Shown: positions 13,101-28,100, counted from the first letter of the stretch. The stretch: 64,000 nt of DNA from Paenibacillus sp. RC334 (GCF_030034735.1 NZ_CP125370.1:2542001-2606000); one strand, 5' to 3'. A program made the numbers and translations. The notes: a model not told the origin generated them from the letters alone.

Positions 13101-16100
13101 TTTGGAAAATGGTGATATCACTCTGTCTTCACATACAGGTGGAGAGCCGATGAGTGACAATACCGCTCTGGAGCATCCACTGAATGTGAACGGGATGATT
13201 ACAGCAGGCGTGCTCACGTTGGAAATTCGCTATGACAGCAAGGTATATCATCAACATAACGTGGAAAAATTTGCACAATTGCTGCAGGAGAGCTTGCAGG
13301 AAGTGATCGTTCATTGTGCCTCCAAAGAGCGGAGTGAGCTAACACCAAGCGATGTATTGTTCAAGGGCTTGACGTTGGAGCAGCTGGAACAATTGACGGA
13401 GCAAATGGCTGCTGTGGGTGAACTGGAAAATGTTTATGCTCTCTCGCCTATGCAGAAGGGGATGCTTTTCCATAGCTTGATGGAGCCGGAATCAGGCGCA
13501 TACTTCCAGCAAGCGTCGTTTGATCAAAAAGGCAGCTTTGATGTTGCTGTTTTCCGGAAGAGTCTTGATCTACTGACACAGCGTCATGAGGCGCTGCGGA
13601 CGAATTTCCATATGTTTGAGACAGGGCACAGTGAGGAGCCATTACAGATCGTGTTCCGTCACAAAGATAGCGACCTTTCCTTCAAGGATTTACGTGGAAT
13701 GCAGGAAGCGGAGCAAAAGGCGTATATCCATGCGTTCAAGCAGGAGGACCAGGCCCGGGGCTTTAATCTCGGTACCGATGCGCTCATGCGCGTACAGGTG
13801 TTGCAGACAAATGAAGAAACGTATCATTTGGTGTGGAGCTTCCATCACATTGTCATGGACGGCTGGTGCTTGTCGCTAGTTACAGGTGAAGTGTTCGGTA
13901 CGTACTTTGCGCTGGTGGAGCAGAAGCAGCCGAAGCTTGCTAATATCACCCCATATGGCCAATATATCGAATGGCTGGAGCGTCAGGATGAACGTGCGGC
14001 AAAAGATTATTGGAGCAGCTATTTGGCGGGCTTTGAACAGCAGACTTTGCTACCTGGCTCGGATGCTTCATCAAAAGATCAAGCCGTGGACAGCAGGGAA
14101 AATGCTCTATCCACTACAGCTAGTGAAACCAGCGAATATATTTCTGAAAAAATAACGGTGGAGCTGGATCAAACGTGGAGCGAAGCCATGTACCGGATTG
14201 CGAAGCAGCAGCAGGTGACGATTAATACGCTGATGCAAAGCGTGTGGGGCCTTATTTTGCAGAAATATAACAACAATGAGGATGTTATTTTCGGTAGTGT
14301 CGTATCTGGACGCCCGACAGATATTGCTGGTGTAGAGAATATGATCGGTTTGTTCATTAATACGATACCAGTTCGGATTCAAAGTGAACGGAATGCCACT
14401 TTTGTGGAGGTTATGCGGAAAACGCAGGAGCAGGCACTGGCCTCAGGAGTATACGACAGTTTCCCGCTGTATGAGATTCAGGCGCTGACGGAGCAGAAGC
14501 AAAATCTGATTAACCACATTATGGTGTTTGAAAACTATCCGGTAGAGCAGCAGGTGGAGCAGCTTGGCGAAGTTCGTCCGTCCGCTTTTGAAATTACGAA
14601 TGTAGAGGTTGTCGAGCAAACGAATTATGATCTGGACTTGATTGTGATGCCTGATGAAGTCTTCAGCATCATGTTCAGATATAACGCTAATGTGTACGAT
14701 CGGGCTACCGTGGAGCGTATGCAAGGACATGTATTGCATGTGATTGAGCAAATCGTGAACAATCCGCATATCCGTGTGAATGAGCTGGAATTGGTAACAC
14801 CGGAAGAACAAGCGCAGATTGTTCAGGTTTGGGGAGCTACGGCGGCAGCTTATCCGCAGGGTCAGACGTTAAGTGCGCTGTTCGAGGAACAGGCGGCACG
14901 AACACCGGATCAGGTGGCGGTGCTGTTTGGAGCAGAGACGTTGACCTACGGTGAACTGAACGAGCGGGCCAACCGTCTCGCACGCACCCTGCGTGCGGAA
15001 GGCGTTGAACCGGATCAGCCGGTAGGCATTTTAGTACAGCGCTCGCTGGAAATGATCGTAGGCATCTATGCGATCCTCAAGGCAGGTGGAGCCTACGTGC
15101 CGATTGATCCGGAATATCCGGCGGACCGTATTCGCTTTATGCTGGAAGACTCGGGAGCGAAGCTGGTATTGACGCAATCGCATTTGGCCGAGCAAGCGTC
15201 GCTGAGCTTCGACGGCAAGGTGCTGGTGCTGGATCGTCCGGTGCAGGGTGGCAAGGACATGTACCACGAAGACGGCTCGAATCTGGAGCCACTGGCTGGT
15301 CCGCGTCATGTAGCCTATGTCATCTACACCTCCGGCTCGACTGGAAAACCGAAGGGCGTTATGGTTGAGCACCATTCCGTGCTGAACCGGATTTTGTGGA
15401 TGCATGACCGTTACGGCTTGAGTGCAGAGGATACGATCCTGCAAAAGACTGCCTTCACATTCGACGTGTCGGTGTGGGAGCTGTTCTGGTGGTCGATGGT
15501 TGGCTCGAAGGTGAGTCTGCTGTCGGTTGGCGGGGAAAAGAATCCGGAGGACATCGTAGACACGATTGCCCGCGATAGCGTAAGCACGATGCACTTTGTG
15601 CCTGCGATGCTGCATGCATTCCTGGAGTATGTGGAGCAGCAGCCGCAGGAAGTAATGCAAGCGAAGCTGGGAACACTACGCCATATATTTGCCAGCGGGG
15701 AAGCGTTGCCGCCGCAGCATGTGGCGCGGTTCCAACGACTCGTGTCAGGTATCGCTGGAGCGAAGCTGATCAACCTGTATGGCCCAACCGAAGCGACGGT
15801 GGACGTATCGTACTTTGATTGCGAGCCGACGGAGGAATATACCGTCATTCCAATCGGAAAACCGATTCAGAACATCCGTCTGTACATCGTGAAGGAAGGC
15901 ACGGAGCAATTGCAGCCGATCGGGGTTGCAGGGGAACTGTGCATCGGCGGTGTAGGCGTAGCACGCGGCTATCTGAACCGTCCAGAGCTGACGGCAGAGA
16001 AATTCGTTGCCGATCCGTTTGCGGATGGCGAAGCAGGCTATGAGCGGATGTACCGCACGGGCGATTTGGCGAGATGGATGCCGGACGGCAACATCGAGTA

Positions 16101-19100
16101 CTTGGGCCGGATCGACCATCAGGTGAAAATCCGGGGGTACCGGATCGAGCTGGGTGAGGTCGAATCGCAGTTGTTGAAGGTGGAGTCGGTACGCGAAGCC
16201 GTAGTCATGGCTCGTGCGGACGAAACAGGCCAAAAACAAATGGTAGCGTACTACGTCGCGGGTCAAGAGCTCGGAGCCAGCGAGCTGAGAAGTGAGCTGG
16301 GCCGGGGGCTGCCAAGCTATATGGTGCCATCGTACTTTGTACAACTGGAGCAGATGCCACTGAGTCCGAACGGCAAAATCGACCGCAAGGCACTGCCAGC
16401 ACCGGAAGGCAGCCTGCAAAACGAAGCGGATTATGTTGCACCGCGGACGTGGGTGGAAGTGAAGCTGGCGCAAATTTGGCAGGATGTGCTGGGCTTGGCG
16501 CAGGTCGGCGTGAAGGAAAACTTCTTTGAGATTGGCGGACATTCGCTGCGTGCGACGACACTGGCCTCGAAGATTCACAAGGAGCTGAACAAGCCGCTTC
16601 CATTGCGGAGTATTTTTGAAGCACCAACGATTGAACAACTGGCAGCAGTTCTGGAAAGTCTGGATCAAGTGGCGTATGCGTCCATTCCGGTGACGGAAGC
16701 CCGTGATTTCTACCCGTTATCCTCGGCGCAAAAACGACTGTATGTGCTGCATCAGTTCGACCCGAATGATGTGAATTACAACATGCCGTCGGTGCTGCAA
16801 GTGAGTGGCCCGCTGGACGTGAAACGAGTAGAAGATGTGTTCCGTCAACTGATCGCCCGCCATGCGACCTTGCGTACCCGCTTTGAGCTGATGTACAGTG
16901 AGCCGATGCAATGGATTGAGGACACAGTGCCGTTCGAGGTGGAATATGCAAAGATTCAGGCAGAGGATACGACTACTACGGATACAGACACGATGGTCAG
17001 CAAGGAAACGAGAGAGCGGGTGCGACGCTTTGTCCGTCCGTTCGATCTGGAAGCTGCGCCGCTGCTGCGGGTAGGCTTGGTGGACCTTGGCGTACAAGGA
17101 GTGGAGCAAGAACCGCAGCATTTGCTCATGCTCGACATGCATCATATCGTTTCGGATGGTGTGTCCATGGAGGTACTGACCGATGAATTTGTTCGCTTGT
17201 ATGACGGTGAAGAGCTGTCGCCATTGCGGATTCAGTACAAGGATTATGCGGTATGGCAGCAAAGCGAAGCCCATCAGGAGTGGATGCAGCGTCAGGAAGC
17301 GTACTGGCTCGACACCTTCCGAGGCGAACTGCCTGTGCTGGATCTGGCAACCGACTTTGCCCGTCCGGCGATGCAGAGTACAGCAGGAAATACGATCGAA
17401 TTCGGACTGGAGCGTGAAGTTAGCGAACGTCTGAAAGAGCTGGCCGCACAAACAGGCGCAACACTGTATATGGTGCTGCTGGCGGCGTACACCGCGCTCT
17501 TGCATAAATACACGGGCCAAGAGGACATCGTGGTTGGAACGCCGATTGCCGGAAGACCGCATGCGGAACTGGAGAGCCTGGTAGGTGTATTCATCAACAC
17601 GTTGGCGATCCGTAATTATCCGTCTGGCGACAAATCATATCTTGATTATCTGCAAGAGGTCAAAGAGCATGCGCTCAGTGCTTATGAGCATCAAGACTAT
17701 CCTTTTGAAGAGCTGGTTGAGAAGCTGAATTTAACGCGGGATACAAGTCGAAATGCGCTGTTTGACACGATGTTTGAGTTGAAAACATTGGAGCAGCAGG
17801 AGTTGCAGTTGGAAGGTCTTACTCTAAATTCGTATCCGATGGAAAATAATACTGCCAAATTTGATTTGACTCTGGATGCAGTGGAGCAGCCGGAAGGTAT
17901 TCTGTGCAGTCTGGAATACAGCACGGCGCTGTATAAGCCTGAAACCATCGCACGATTGGCCAAGCATTTTACCGAGCTCGTTCGTGCGATTACACTTGAT
18001 CCGCAGCAGCCACTGGCAGCTTTGGATATGGTAACCGTGGAGGAAAAAGCACAAATCATCTACGGTTTTGGAGATGTGGGGGTATCGGAGGTTGCTGCTG
18101 TTGAAGCAGGAGCCCTGTTCCATACCTTTGTGGAAGAACAGGCGCAGCTTGTACCGGATCACGTGGCGGTTGTGTACGAGGAGCAACAACTTACGTACCG
18201 CAAACTGAACGAGCGTGCGAACCAATTGGCTCGTAGATTGAGAAATGAAGGCATTGGACGCGAGTCGATTGTCGGCATCTTGAGCGAACGTTCGGTAGAC
18301 ATGCTGGTCGGCGTACTGGCGGTGTGGAAGGCTGGAGGCGCATATGTGCCGCTGGATGCAGACTATCCGTCAGAACGTATTCGTTTCATGCTGGAGGACA
18401 GCGGTGCTACGGTACTGTTGACCCAAACAGGCTTGCAGGAGCGTGCGCAGGTATGGCTGGAGGAAAGCCGAGGGGCCTTGGCCGGAGGGAAGTCTGAGGG
18501 CCAACTGGAAACGGCGGTTAGCGCTGAGACGGTGGAATCAGATACCCTCCATGGAGACCTGAGTTTAACATTAGACTCGCCATCTGACAGTAAAGCAACA
18601 TCCGAACCAGCAACTGGACTGTGCTTGCAGACAATGCTGGCGTTGGATGATGAGTCGCTGTACACCGGAGACACCACGGATATCGAACCTATCAATGAAC
18701 CGCAGGATCTGGCGTATGTGATCTACACCTCCGGAACAACGGGACGTCCGAAGGGAGTCATGATCGAGCATCGCAGCTTGGTGAATACGGCTGCGGCGTA
18801 TCGCCGGGATTACCGTCTGAACCAGTTCCCGGTACGGCTGCTGCAGCTGGCGAGCTTCTCCTTCGACGTATTCGTCGGGGATATCGCACGGGCGCTCTAT
18901 AACGGCGGAACGATGGTGATTTGTCCGAAAGACGACCGGATTGATCTCAGCCGTCTGTATGACTGGATTCACGATTATCAGATTACGGTGTTTGAATCGA
19001 CACCAGCTCTGATCGTACCGTTCATGCAGCATGTGCATGAACAGGGACTGGACATGAGCAGTCTGGAGCTACTCATCACCAGCTCGGATAGCTGCAATGT

Positions 19101-22100
19101 GGCGGATTACCGAGTGCTGCAAGAGCGGTTTGGCGCAGCTACTCGGATTATTAACAGCTATGGCGTAACGGAAGCGGCGATTGACTCCAGCTTCTACGAC
19201 GAAGAGCTATCGAAGCTGCCAAGCAGCGGCAGTGTGCCGATTGGTCAGGCGTGGCTGAATGCACGTTTTTATATCGTGGACAGCCAATTGAATCCAGTAC
19301 CTATCGGCGTACTGGGCGAGCTATGCATTGGCGGAGCTGGGGTAGCGCGTGGGTACCTGAACCGTGCGGATCTGACGGCCGAGAAATTCGTCGCGAATCC
19401 GTATGTGCCGGGTGAACGATTGTACCGCACAGGCGATTTGGCGCGGTGGATGCCGGACGGAAATGTGGACTTTATCGGCCGGATGGACTATCAAGTCAAA
19501 ATCCGGGGCTACCGGATTGAACTGGGCGAGGTGGAAGCGCAGCTGCTGACCGTGGATGGTATTGAAAAAGCGATGGTCACCGCCTGGGAAAACGAAGATG
19601 GCAACAAGGACCTGTGTGCGTATCTCGTAGCCTCAGAGGCATTGAGCTTGCCGGAGCTACGCAATGCGCTGCAGCCAAAGCTGCCGGGCTATATGATCCC
19701 GACGTATGTCGTACAACTGGATCATTTCCCGCTGACACCTAACGGAAAAATCGACCGCAAAGCGTTGCCTGCGCCGGAAGCACGCTTGGGAGGTACGGAG
19801 TACGCTGCACCGCGGACATTGCTGGAAGAGCAACTGGTACGTATCTGGCAAAGTGTGCTGAATCATTCGCAGATAGGCATTAAGGATAACTTCTTTGAAG
19901 TGGGAGGACATTCTCTGCGTGCTACAACACTGGTGGCGAAAATTCATCAGGAGCTGCATCACAAGCTGGCGCTGCGAGATATTTTCCAATATCCGACGAT
20001 TGAGCAACTGGTACAGGTGATGGGTGAACATCAGACACAGCACACGTATGTATCCATACCTGTTGTGGAGGAGCGCGCATATTATCCAGTTTCCTCGGCG
20101 CAAAAACGGATGTATGTTTTGAGTCATCTGGAAGGTGGAGAGGTTAGCTACAACATGCCGGAAGCTTTGATTATTGAAGGTTCCCTGGATAAAACGCGAC
20201 TGGAGCAAGCCTTCCGTCAGCTGATTGCCCGTCATGAAACCCTGCGAACCAGATTCGATATGGTGGATGGCGAGGTTGTTCAACGTATTGAACCAAATGT
20301 CGAATTCAACGTCGAGCATGTGCGTGCAAGCGAAGAAGAGACACAGCAGTATGCACTGGACTTTGTACGTGCATTTGATCTCGCGCAAGCACCGTTGCTG
20401 CGGGTTCAGTTGGTAGAAAACGGACCGCAACGTCACGTTATGCTCTATGACATGCACCATATTATTTCGGATGGCGTTACTGAGGGAATTATCGTGCAGG
20501 AGCTTTCTCAATTGTATGCAGGCAAGGAGCTGCTGCCGCTTCGCATCCAGTACAAGGACTATGCCGTTTGGCAGCATGCAGATATGCAAAGTGAACGTCT
20601 TCATGAGCAAGAAAGCTATTGGCTGAAAACCATGGCTGGTGAAATTCCGGCGCTGGATATGCCAACAGATTTTGCAAGACCAGCCGTACAGCGTCTGGAA
20701 GGAACTCGATTGGATTTTGCCATCAGCATGGAGGACAGCGAGCAGTTGAAGCAGCTGGCCGCTCAAACCGGATCAACCTTGTACATGGTGTTGCTTGCAG
20801 CGTATAGCACGCTCTTGCATAAATATTCGGGGCAGGAGGACATTATCGTCGGAACGCCGATTGCGGGAAGACCACATGCGGAGTTGGGGGGCCTGATAGG
20901 CGTATTCCTTAACACGCTGGCGATCCGCAATTATCCATCTGGCGAGAAAACGTTCCTTGATCATCTGCGAGAGGTCAAAGAGCATGCGCTCAGTGCCTAT
21001 GAGCATCAAGACTATCCTTTTGAAGAGCTGGTTGAAAAGCTGAATTTGACACGGGATACGAGCCGAAATGCGCTGTTTGACACGATGTTTGAGTTGAAAA
21101 CATTTGAGCAGCAGGAGTTGGAGCTGGAAGGTCTGACCTTAAAGCCGTATCCGACGGAAAATAATACTGCCAAATTTGATTTGACTCTGGATGCAGTGGA
21201 GCAGCCGGAAGGTATCCTGTGCAGTCTGGAATACAGCACGGCGCTGTACAAGCCTGAAACCATCGCGCGATTGGCCAAGCATTTTACCGAACTTGTTCGT
21301 GCCATTACACTTCATCCACAGCAGCCACTGGCAGCTTTGGATATGGTAACCGTCGAGGAAAAAGCACAAATCATCTACGGTTTTGGAGATGTGGGGGTAT
21401 CGGATGTTGCTGCCGTTGAAGCAGGAGCCCTGTTCCATACCTTTGTGGAGGAACAGGCGCAGCTTGTACCGGATCACGTGGCGGTTGTGTACGAGGAGCA
21501 ACAGCTTACGTACCGCAAACTGAACGAGCGTGCGAACCAGTTGGCTCGTAGATTGCGAAATGAAGGCATTGAACGCGAGTCGATTGTCGGCATCTTGAGC
21601 GAACGCTCGGTGGATATGCTGGTCGGCGTACTGGCGGTATGGAAGGCAGGAGGCGCGTATGTGCCGCTGGATGCCGATTATCCGTCAGAACGTATTCGTT
21701 TCATGCTGGAGGACAGCGGTGCGACGGTACTCTTGACTCAAACAGGCTTGCAGGAGCGTGCGCAGGGATGGCTGGAGGAAAACAAAGCAACATCCGAACC
21801 AGCAACAGGACTGCGTCTGCATACCGTACTGGCGTTGGACGATGAGTCGCTGTACACCGGGGATACTGCGGATATCGAGCATATCAACGAGCCGCAGGAT
21901 CTGGCGTATGTGATCTACACCTCCGGAACAACGGGACGTCCGAAGGGAGTCATGATTGAGCATCGGAGCTTGGTGAATACGGCTGCGGCGTATCGGCGGG
22001 ATTACCGTCTGAACCAATTCCCGGTACGATTGCTGCAACTGGCAAGCTTCTCCTTTGACGTATTCGTCGGGGATATCGCACGGGCGCTCTATAACGGCGG

Positions 22101-25100
22101 AACAATGGTCATCTGCCCGAAAGACGACCGGATTGATCCGAGCCGTCTATACAGCTGGATTCGTGACTATCAGGTTACGGTGTTCGAATCGACACCGGCC
22201 TTGATCGTACCATTCATGCAGCATGTGCATGAACACGGACTGGACATGAGCAGTCTGGAGCTGCTGATCACCAGCTCGGATAGCTGTAGCGTGACAGATT
22301 ACCGGGTGCTACAAGAACGATTTGGTGCAGATATTCGCATCATTAACAGCTACGGCGTAACGGAAGCAGCGATTGACTCCAGCTTCTATGACGAAGAGCT
22401 ATCGAAGCTGCCAAGCAGCGGCAGTGTGCCGATTGGTCAGGCGTGGCTGAATGCACGTTTTTATATCGTGGACAGCCAATTGAATCCGGTACCTATCGGC
22501 GTACTGGGCGAGCTATGCATTGGCGGAGCCGGGGTAGCACGCGGGTACCTGAACCGTGCCGACCTGACGGCCGAGAAATTCGTGGCGAATCCGTACGTGC
22601 CGGGTGAACGATTGTATCGCACAGGTGACCTGGCACGGTGGATGCCGGACGGGAACGTGGACTTTATCGGCCGGATGGACTATCAGGTCAAAATCCGGGG
22701 CTACCGGATTGAGCTGGGCGAGATCGAAACCGTGATCCAGCGGGTGCCGGGTGTGCGTCAAGCGGTCGTGATCGACCGGACAGATGAGCGTGGGCACAAG
22801 TATTTGTGCGGCTATATCACGGGAGAAGCGGAGCTGCGGATCGAGGAGGTACAGGCTGAGCTGGAAGCAGGACTGCCGACACACATGGTGCCAGCACGCT
22901 TGATGCGACTGGAGACGATCCCGCTGACGAGCAACGGCAAAATCGACCGTAAGGCGTTGCCGGATCCGGAAGGCAGCATCCATACAGGTGCAGCCTATGT
23001 GGCACCGCGTACAACGGTCGAGCAGGTACTGGCTTCGGTATGGGCAGGGGTGCTCGGCGTGGAAGCGGTAGGCACGCAGGATAACTTCTTCGAGCTGGGC
23101 GGCGATTCGATCAAGGCCCTGCAGGTATCGTCCCGATTGCTGCAAGCAGGCTATCGACTGGACATGAAAGACCTGTTCAGCAATCCAACGGTGTCTGCAT
23201 TGGCGCTGAAAGTCCAATCTGTGACAAGATTGGCAGATCAGAGCGAAGTGGTGGGCGCTGTGAAGCTGACACCAGTTCAACAATGGTTCTTTGAGCAAAA
23301 CCTGACGGATGCTCATCACCATAACCAGTCCATCATGCTGCATAGCAAGGACGGTTTTGATGAAACGGCATTGCGTACAGCGATGGAGCAAATGGTTAGC
23401 CATCACGACGCGCTGCGTACCATTTTCCGTCCTACCGATCACGGATACGAAGCATGGAGCCGTGCGATTGGTGAGGGTAAGCTGTACACGCTGGAGCAGA
23501 CGGACTTCCGCAATGAGACTGAGGTGTCTGCGGCCATTGAGGCCAAAGCGAATGAAATTCAAGCTGGAATTGATTTGAGTGAAGGACCGCTGGTGAAGCT
23601 GGGGCTGTTCCATTGCCCAGATGGAGACCATTTGCTGATTGCGATTCATCACTTAGTGGTGGACACCGTATCCTGGCGCATTTTGTTCGAGGATATTACA
23701 ACAGCCTATGAGCAGGCATTGAACGGACAAGCGATTCGTCTTCCGTACAAAACGGATTCGTTCCGCACCTGGGCTGATGGACAATCTCAATATGCGAACG
23801 GTCCGGAAATTGCAGCGGAACTCACATTCTGGCAAGAAATTGAACAGGGAATGTATGAGCCGCTTCCAAAAGACCAGCCACAGTCCTATTCCTTAAATAG
23901 AGACAGCGATATCGTTACTGCCACGTGGACAGCTCAGGAAACGGAGCAGCTGTTAAAACAGGCGCATCGTGCCTACAACACGGATATGAATGATTTGCTG
24001 CTTACAGCATTAGGAATGACGATTCATCGCTGGGCTGGCATTGGACGAGTGCTCGTCAACCTGGAAGGTCATGGACGGGGAGTCCATTTTGCCAGAGCTG
24101 GATATTACTCGCACCGTCGGCTGGTTCACGACTCAATTCCCGGTTGTGCTGGATATGAGCGTGGGACAAGACCTTTCACAGTGCATCAAACATGTGAAGG
24201 AAGGGCTGCGTCGCATTCCGCAAAAGGGTATCGGCTACGGTATTTTGAGATACCTGTCCGCCGCACGTGAGCAAGAGCGTTTTGTAACCGAGCCTGAAAT
24301 CAGCTTTAACTATTTGGGACAATTTGATCAAGATATGCAAAATCAATCCATTGACGTATCTCCTTACTCCAGCGGTGAAGAGCTTGGCGCACATGCAGCC
24401 AGATCGCACACGCTAGACATGAATGGAATGATTTCGGAAGGCGAACTGCAATTGACGATCAGCTACAGCAATCAGGAATATCGCCGAGAAACGATGGAGC
24501 AGCTAGCCGAGGAGTTCAGAACCAGCTTGCGGGAAATCATTGCGCATTGCGCAGGCCGCAAACAACAGGAGCTGACTCCAAGCGATGTAATGCTTAAAAA
24601 TGTAACCATGGCTGAGCTGGATCAATTGGTAGAGCGGACTCGTGACATTGGCGAACTGGAAAATGTATATGCGTTAACGCCGATGCAAAAAGGTATGCTG
24701 TTCCATAATCTGATGGATGCAAAGTCAGGTGCTTATTTTGAACAAACGACATTTGATTTGCGCGGACGCTTCCAAGCGGATATTTTCCAAGATAGCTTGA
24801 ATCATTTGGCGCAGCGGCATGAGATTTTTAGAGCTAATTTCTACAGTGGTTGGCAGGATGAGCCGGTGCAGGTCATTTTCCGCCGCAAGGATATTGGTTT
24901 CAAATATGAGGATCTGCGTCATTTGGCTAAGCAGGAGCGTGACGCGTACGTGAAGGAATTTATTCGCAAAGACAAGGCAGCCGGATTCGATTTGTCCCAG
25001 GATGCATTGATGCGCGTGGCGATTTTACGAACAGGTGATGAGGATTATTATTTTGTGTGGAGCTCTCATCACATCTTGATGGATGGCTGGTGTGTGGCGT

Positions 25101-28100
25101 TGGTAACGGATGAGGTGTTTGAGGCTTATTTTGCAGCCGTCGAGCATAGAGAACCGAAGCTTGCCCCAGTTACTCCGTACAGTCAATATATTGAGTGGCT
25201 TGAAGCACAGGATGTAGAGGCTGCATCTTCATACTGGAAGGATTATTTGCTCGACTATGATCAGCAAACTTCGATTCCGACCGGAAAAGTAGGCGTGAAA
25301 GCGGAAGGTGCACAATTTGAGCATGTGCTGTGCGATCTGGGCAAGGATTTGACAGGCCGCATTGAAATGGTTGCCAAGGAGCACCACGTGACCACGAATA
25401 CATTACTGCAAACGGCATGGGGCTTGCTGCTTCAAAAGTACAACGGTAGTGATGACGCTGTTTTTGGCGGTGTAGTGTCGGGTCGTCCGGCTGATATTTC
25501 GGGTATTGAAAATATGGTGGGCTTGTTCATTAACACCATTCCAGTACGTATCCGTAGTGGAGCTGAGGATACATTTGCCGACATGATCAGAGCGAATCAG
25601 AAGCAGGCGCTGGCTTCTCAAGCTTATGAAACGTATCCGCTATATGAAATTCAAGCCTTAAGCGAGCAAAAGCAAGACTTGATCAACCACATTATCGTGT
25701 TCGAAAACTATCCGGTGGAGGAGCAGGTCGAGCAACTTGGCGAAGGTGCAGAATCGGATTTTGAAATTAGCAACGCAGGTATGATTGAACAAACCAACTA
25801 TGATTTCAATTTGCTCGTCATTCCGCTGGAAGCGATGAAAATCCGATTTGAATACAATGCGAAGCTCTATGATCGTGAAGCCGTTGAACGGACTCAGAGC
25901 CATCTGGTGCAGCTGCTGGAGCAAGTGACAGCGAAGCCAGACATTCAAGTGCATGAGTTGGATGTTTTAAGTGAGCAGGAGCGCGAGCAAATTCTGGGCG
26001 TATGGGGAGATACAGCCGTCAAGTATCCAAGGGAGCAAACGATCCATGGCTTGTTCGAAACACAAGCAGCGCAGACACCGGAGCAGGCAGCGTTGTTCTT
26101 CGAAGGAGAGCAGTTGACCTATCGCGAGCTGAATGAACGCGCGACTCGTCTGGCTCGTACTCTGCGCAATCAAGGCGTGACGAAGGATCGCCTGGTGGGA
26201 CTGATGACCGAGCGTTCGGTAGACTTGATCGTGGGTATCTTAGGCATTTTGAAAGCCGGGGGTGCATATGTTCCGATCGATCCGACGTATCCAGAGGAGC
26301 GTATCCGCTACATGCTGAATGACTCGGGGGCAGAGCTGTTGTTGACGCAAAGCCATCTGCTGGACAAAGCTGCTTTTAATGGCAACGTGCTGGTGTTGGA
26401 TGGGGCACAGGGTGTGTACCACGAGGATGGCTCCCATCTAGAGCCGTTGTCTGGTCCGAACGACCTTGCGTATGTGATTTATACGTCGGGTACGACGGGC
26501 CAGCCAAAGGGCGTCATGGTAGAACACCGTAATGTTGTACGTTTGGTGAAAAATACTAACTATGCGCAGTTGGATGCCGACACGCGCATTTTGCAGACTG
26601 GGGCTATTGTCTTCGACGCATCCACCTTTGAAATTTGGGGTGCGCTATTGAATGGTGGACAGCTGGTGCTGGTAAGTCAGGATGTCATTTTGGACGGGCC
26701 TAAGCTTAAGGAAGCTGTTCGCAATCATGGCATTACCACGATGTGGCTGACCGCGCCGCTCTTTAACCAGCTGTCCCAGCAGGATCTTGATCTGTTTGAG
26801 GGGGTACGGGAGCTGTTGGTCGGTGGTGATGTGCTGTCTGTACCGCATATTAACCGGGTAATGATAGCCCATCCGAACCTGCAGATTATTAACGGCTACG
26901 GCCCGACCGAAAATACGACCTTCTCCACAACACATACGATTACTGGCGTGCAATCAGGATCGGTACCAATTGGCAGACCGATCCATAACTCGACGGCGTA
27001 TGTCGTGGACCGTTCGATGCGGCTCCAGCCTATCGGGGTATGGGGAGAACTGATCGTGGGCGGTGACGGGGTGGCACGTGGATACCTCAACCGTCCGGAT
27101 CTGACGGCCGAAAAGTTCATCGACAGCCCGTTCCGCAGCGGAGAACGCTGCTATCGCACAGGCGACCTAGTACGCTTGAATGTGGACGGGACCCTGGAAT
27201 ATAAGGGACGGATCGACGCACAGGTGAAAATTCGCGGCTACCGGATCGAGCTGGGCGAGGTAGAAACCCAGCTGCTGAAGCTGGAGGCGGTGCGAGAAGC
27301 TGTGGTCATCGCACGAGAAGATGAGCAAGGGCAGAAGCAGCTCTGCGCTTATGTGGTCACCGATGAGGAAGTTGTGGCAAGTGAGCTACGCAGCGCTTTA
27401 AGCCAGGAGCTGCCAGGCTACATGATGCCGTCATATTTCATCCACTTGGAGCAGGTGCCGCTGACACCAAACGGTAAAATCGACCGCAAAGCACTACCGG
27501 CACCAGAGGTCAGTCTGCAAAGCGGAGCGGATTATGTTGCACCGCGGACATGGGTGGAAGTGAAGTTGGCCCAAATTTGGCAAAATGTACTTGGATTGGC
27601 ACAGGTTGGAGTGAAGGAAAACTTCTTTGAGATTGGCGGACATTCACTGCGGGCGACAACCCTGGCCTCGAAGATTCACAAGGAACTGAATAAGCCGCTT
27701 CCATTGCGCAGTATTTTTGAAGCACCAACGATTGAACAACTGGCAGCCGTTTTGGAACAGCTGGATCAAGTGAACTATGCGTCCATTCCGGTGACAGAAG
27801 CCCGTGGCTTCTACCCGTTATCCTCGGCGCAAAAACGACTGTATGTGCTGCATCAGTTCGACCCGAATGATGTGAACTACAACATGCCGTCGGTGCTGCA
27901 AGTGAGTGGTCCGCTCGATGTGAAACGAGTAGAAGACGCGTTCCGGCAACTGATCGCCCGCCATGCAACCTTGCGTACCCGCTTTGAACTAGTGGACAGT
28001 GAGCCGATGCAATGGATTGAGGAGATCGTGCCGTTCGAGGTGGAATATGCAAAGGTACAGGCAGAGGGTGCGACTACGGATACGGACATGATGGTCAGCA

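Noticed and set aside
19657..23652. Long minus-strand open frames inside the NRPS genes (for example 19657-20766 and 22513-23652)
   Set aside because: They mirror conserved A, C and E motifs of the plus-strand gene, recur at the same place in each module copy, and have no ribosome-binding sites.
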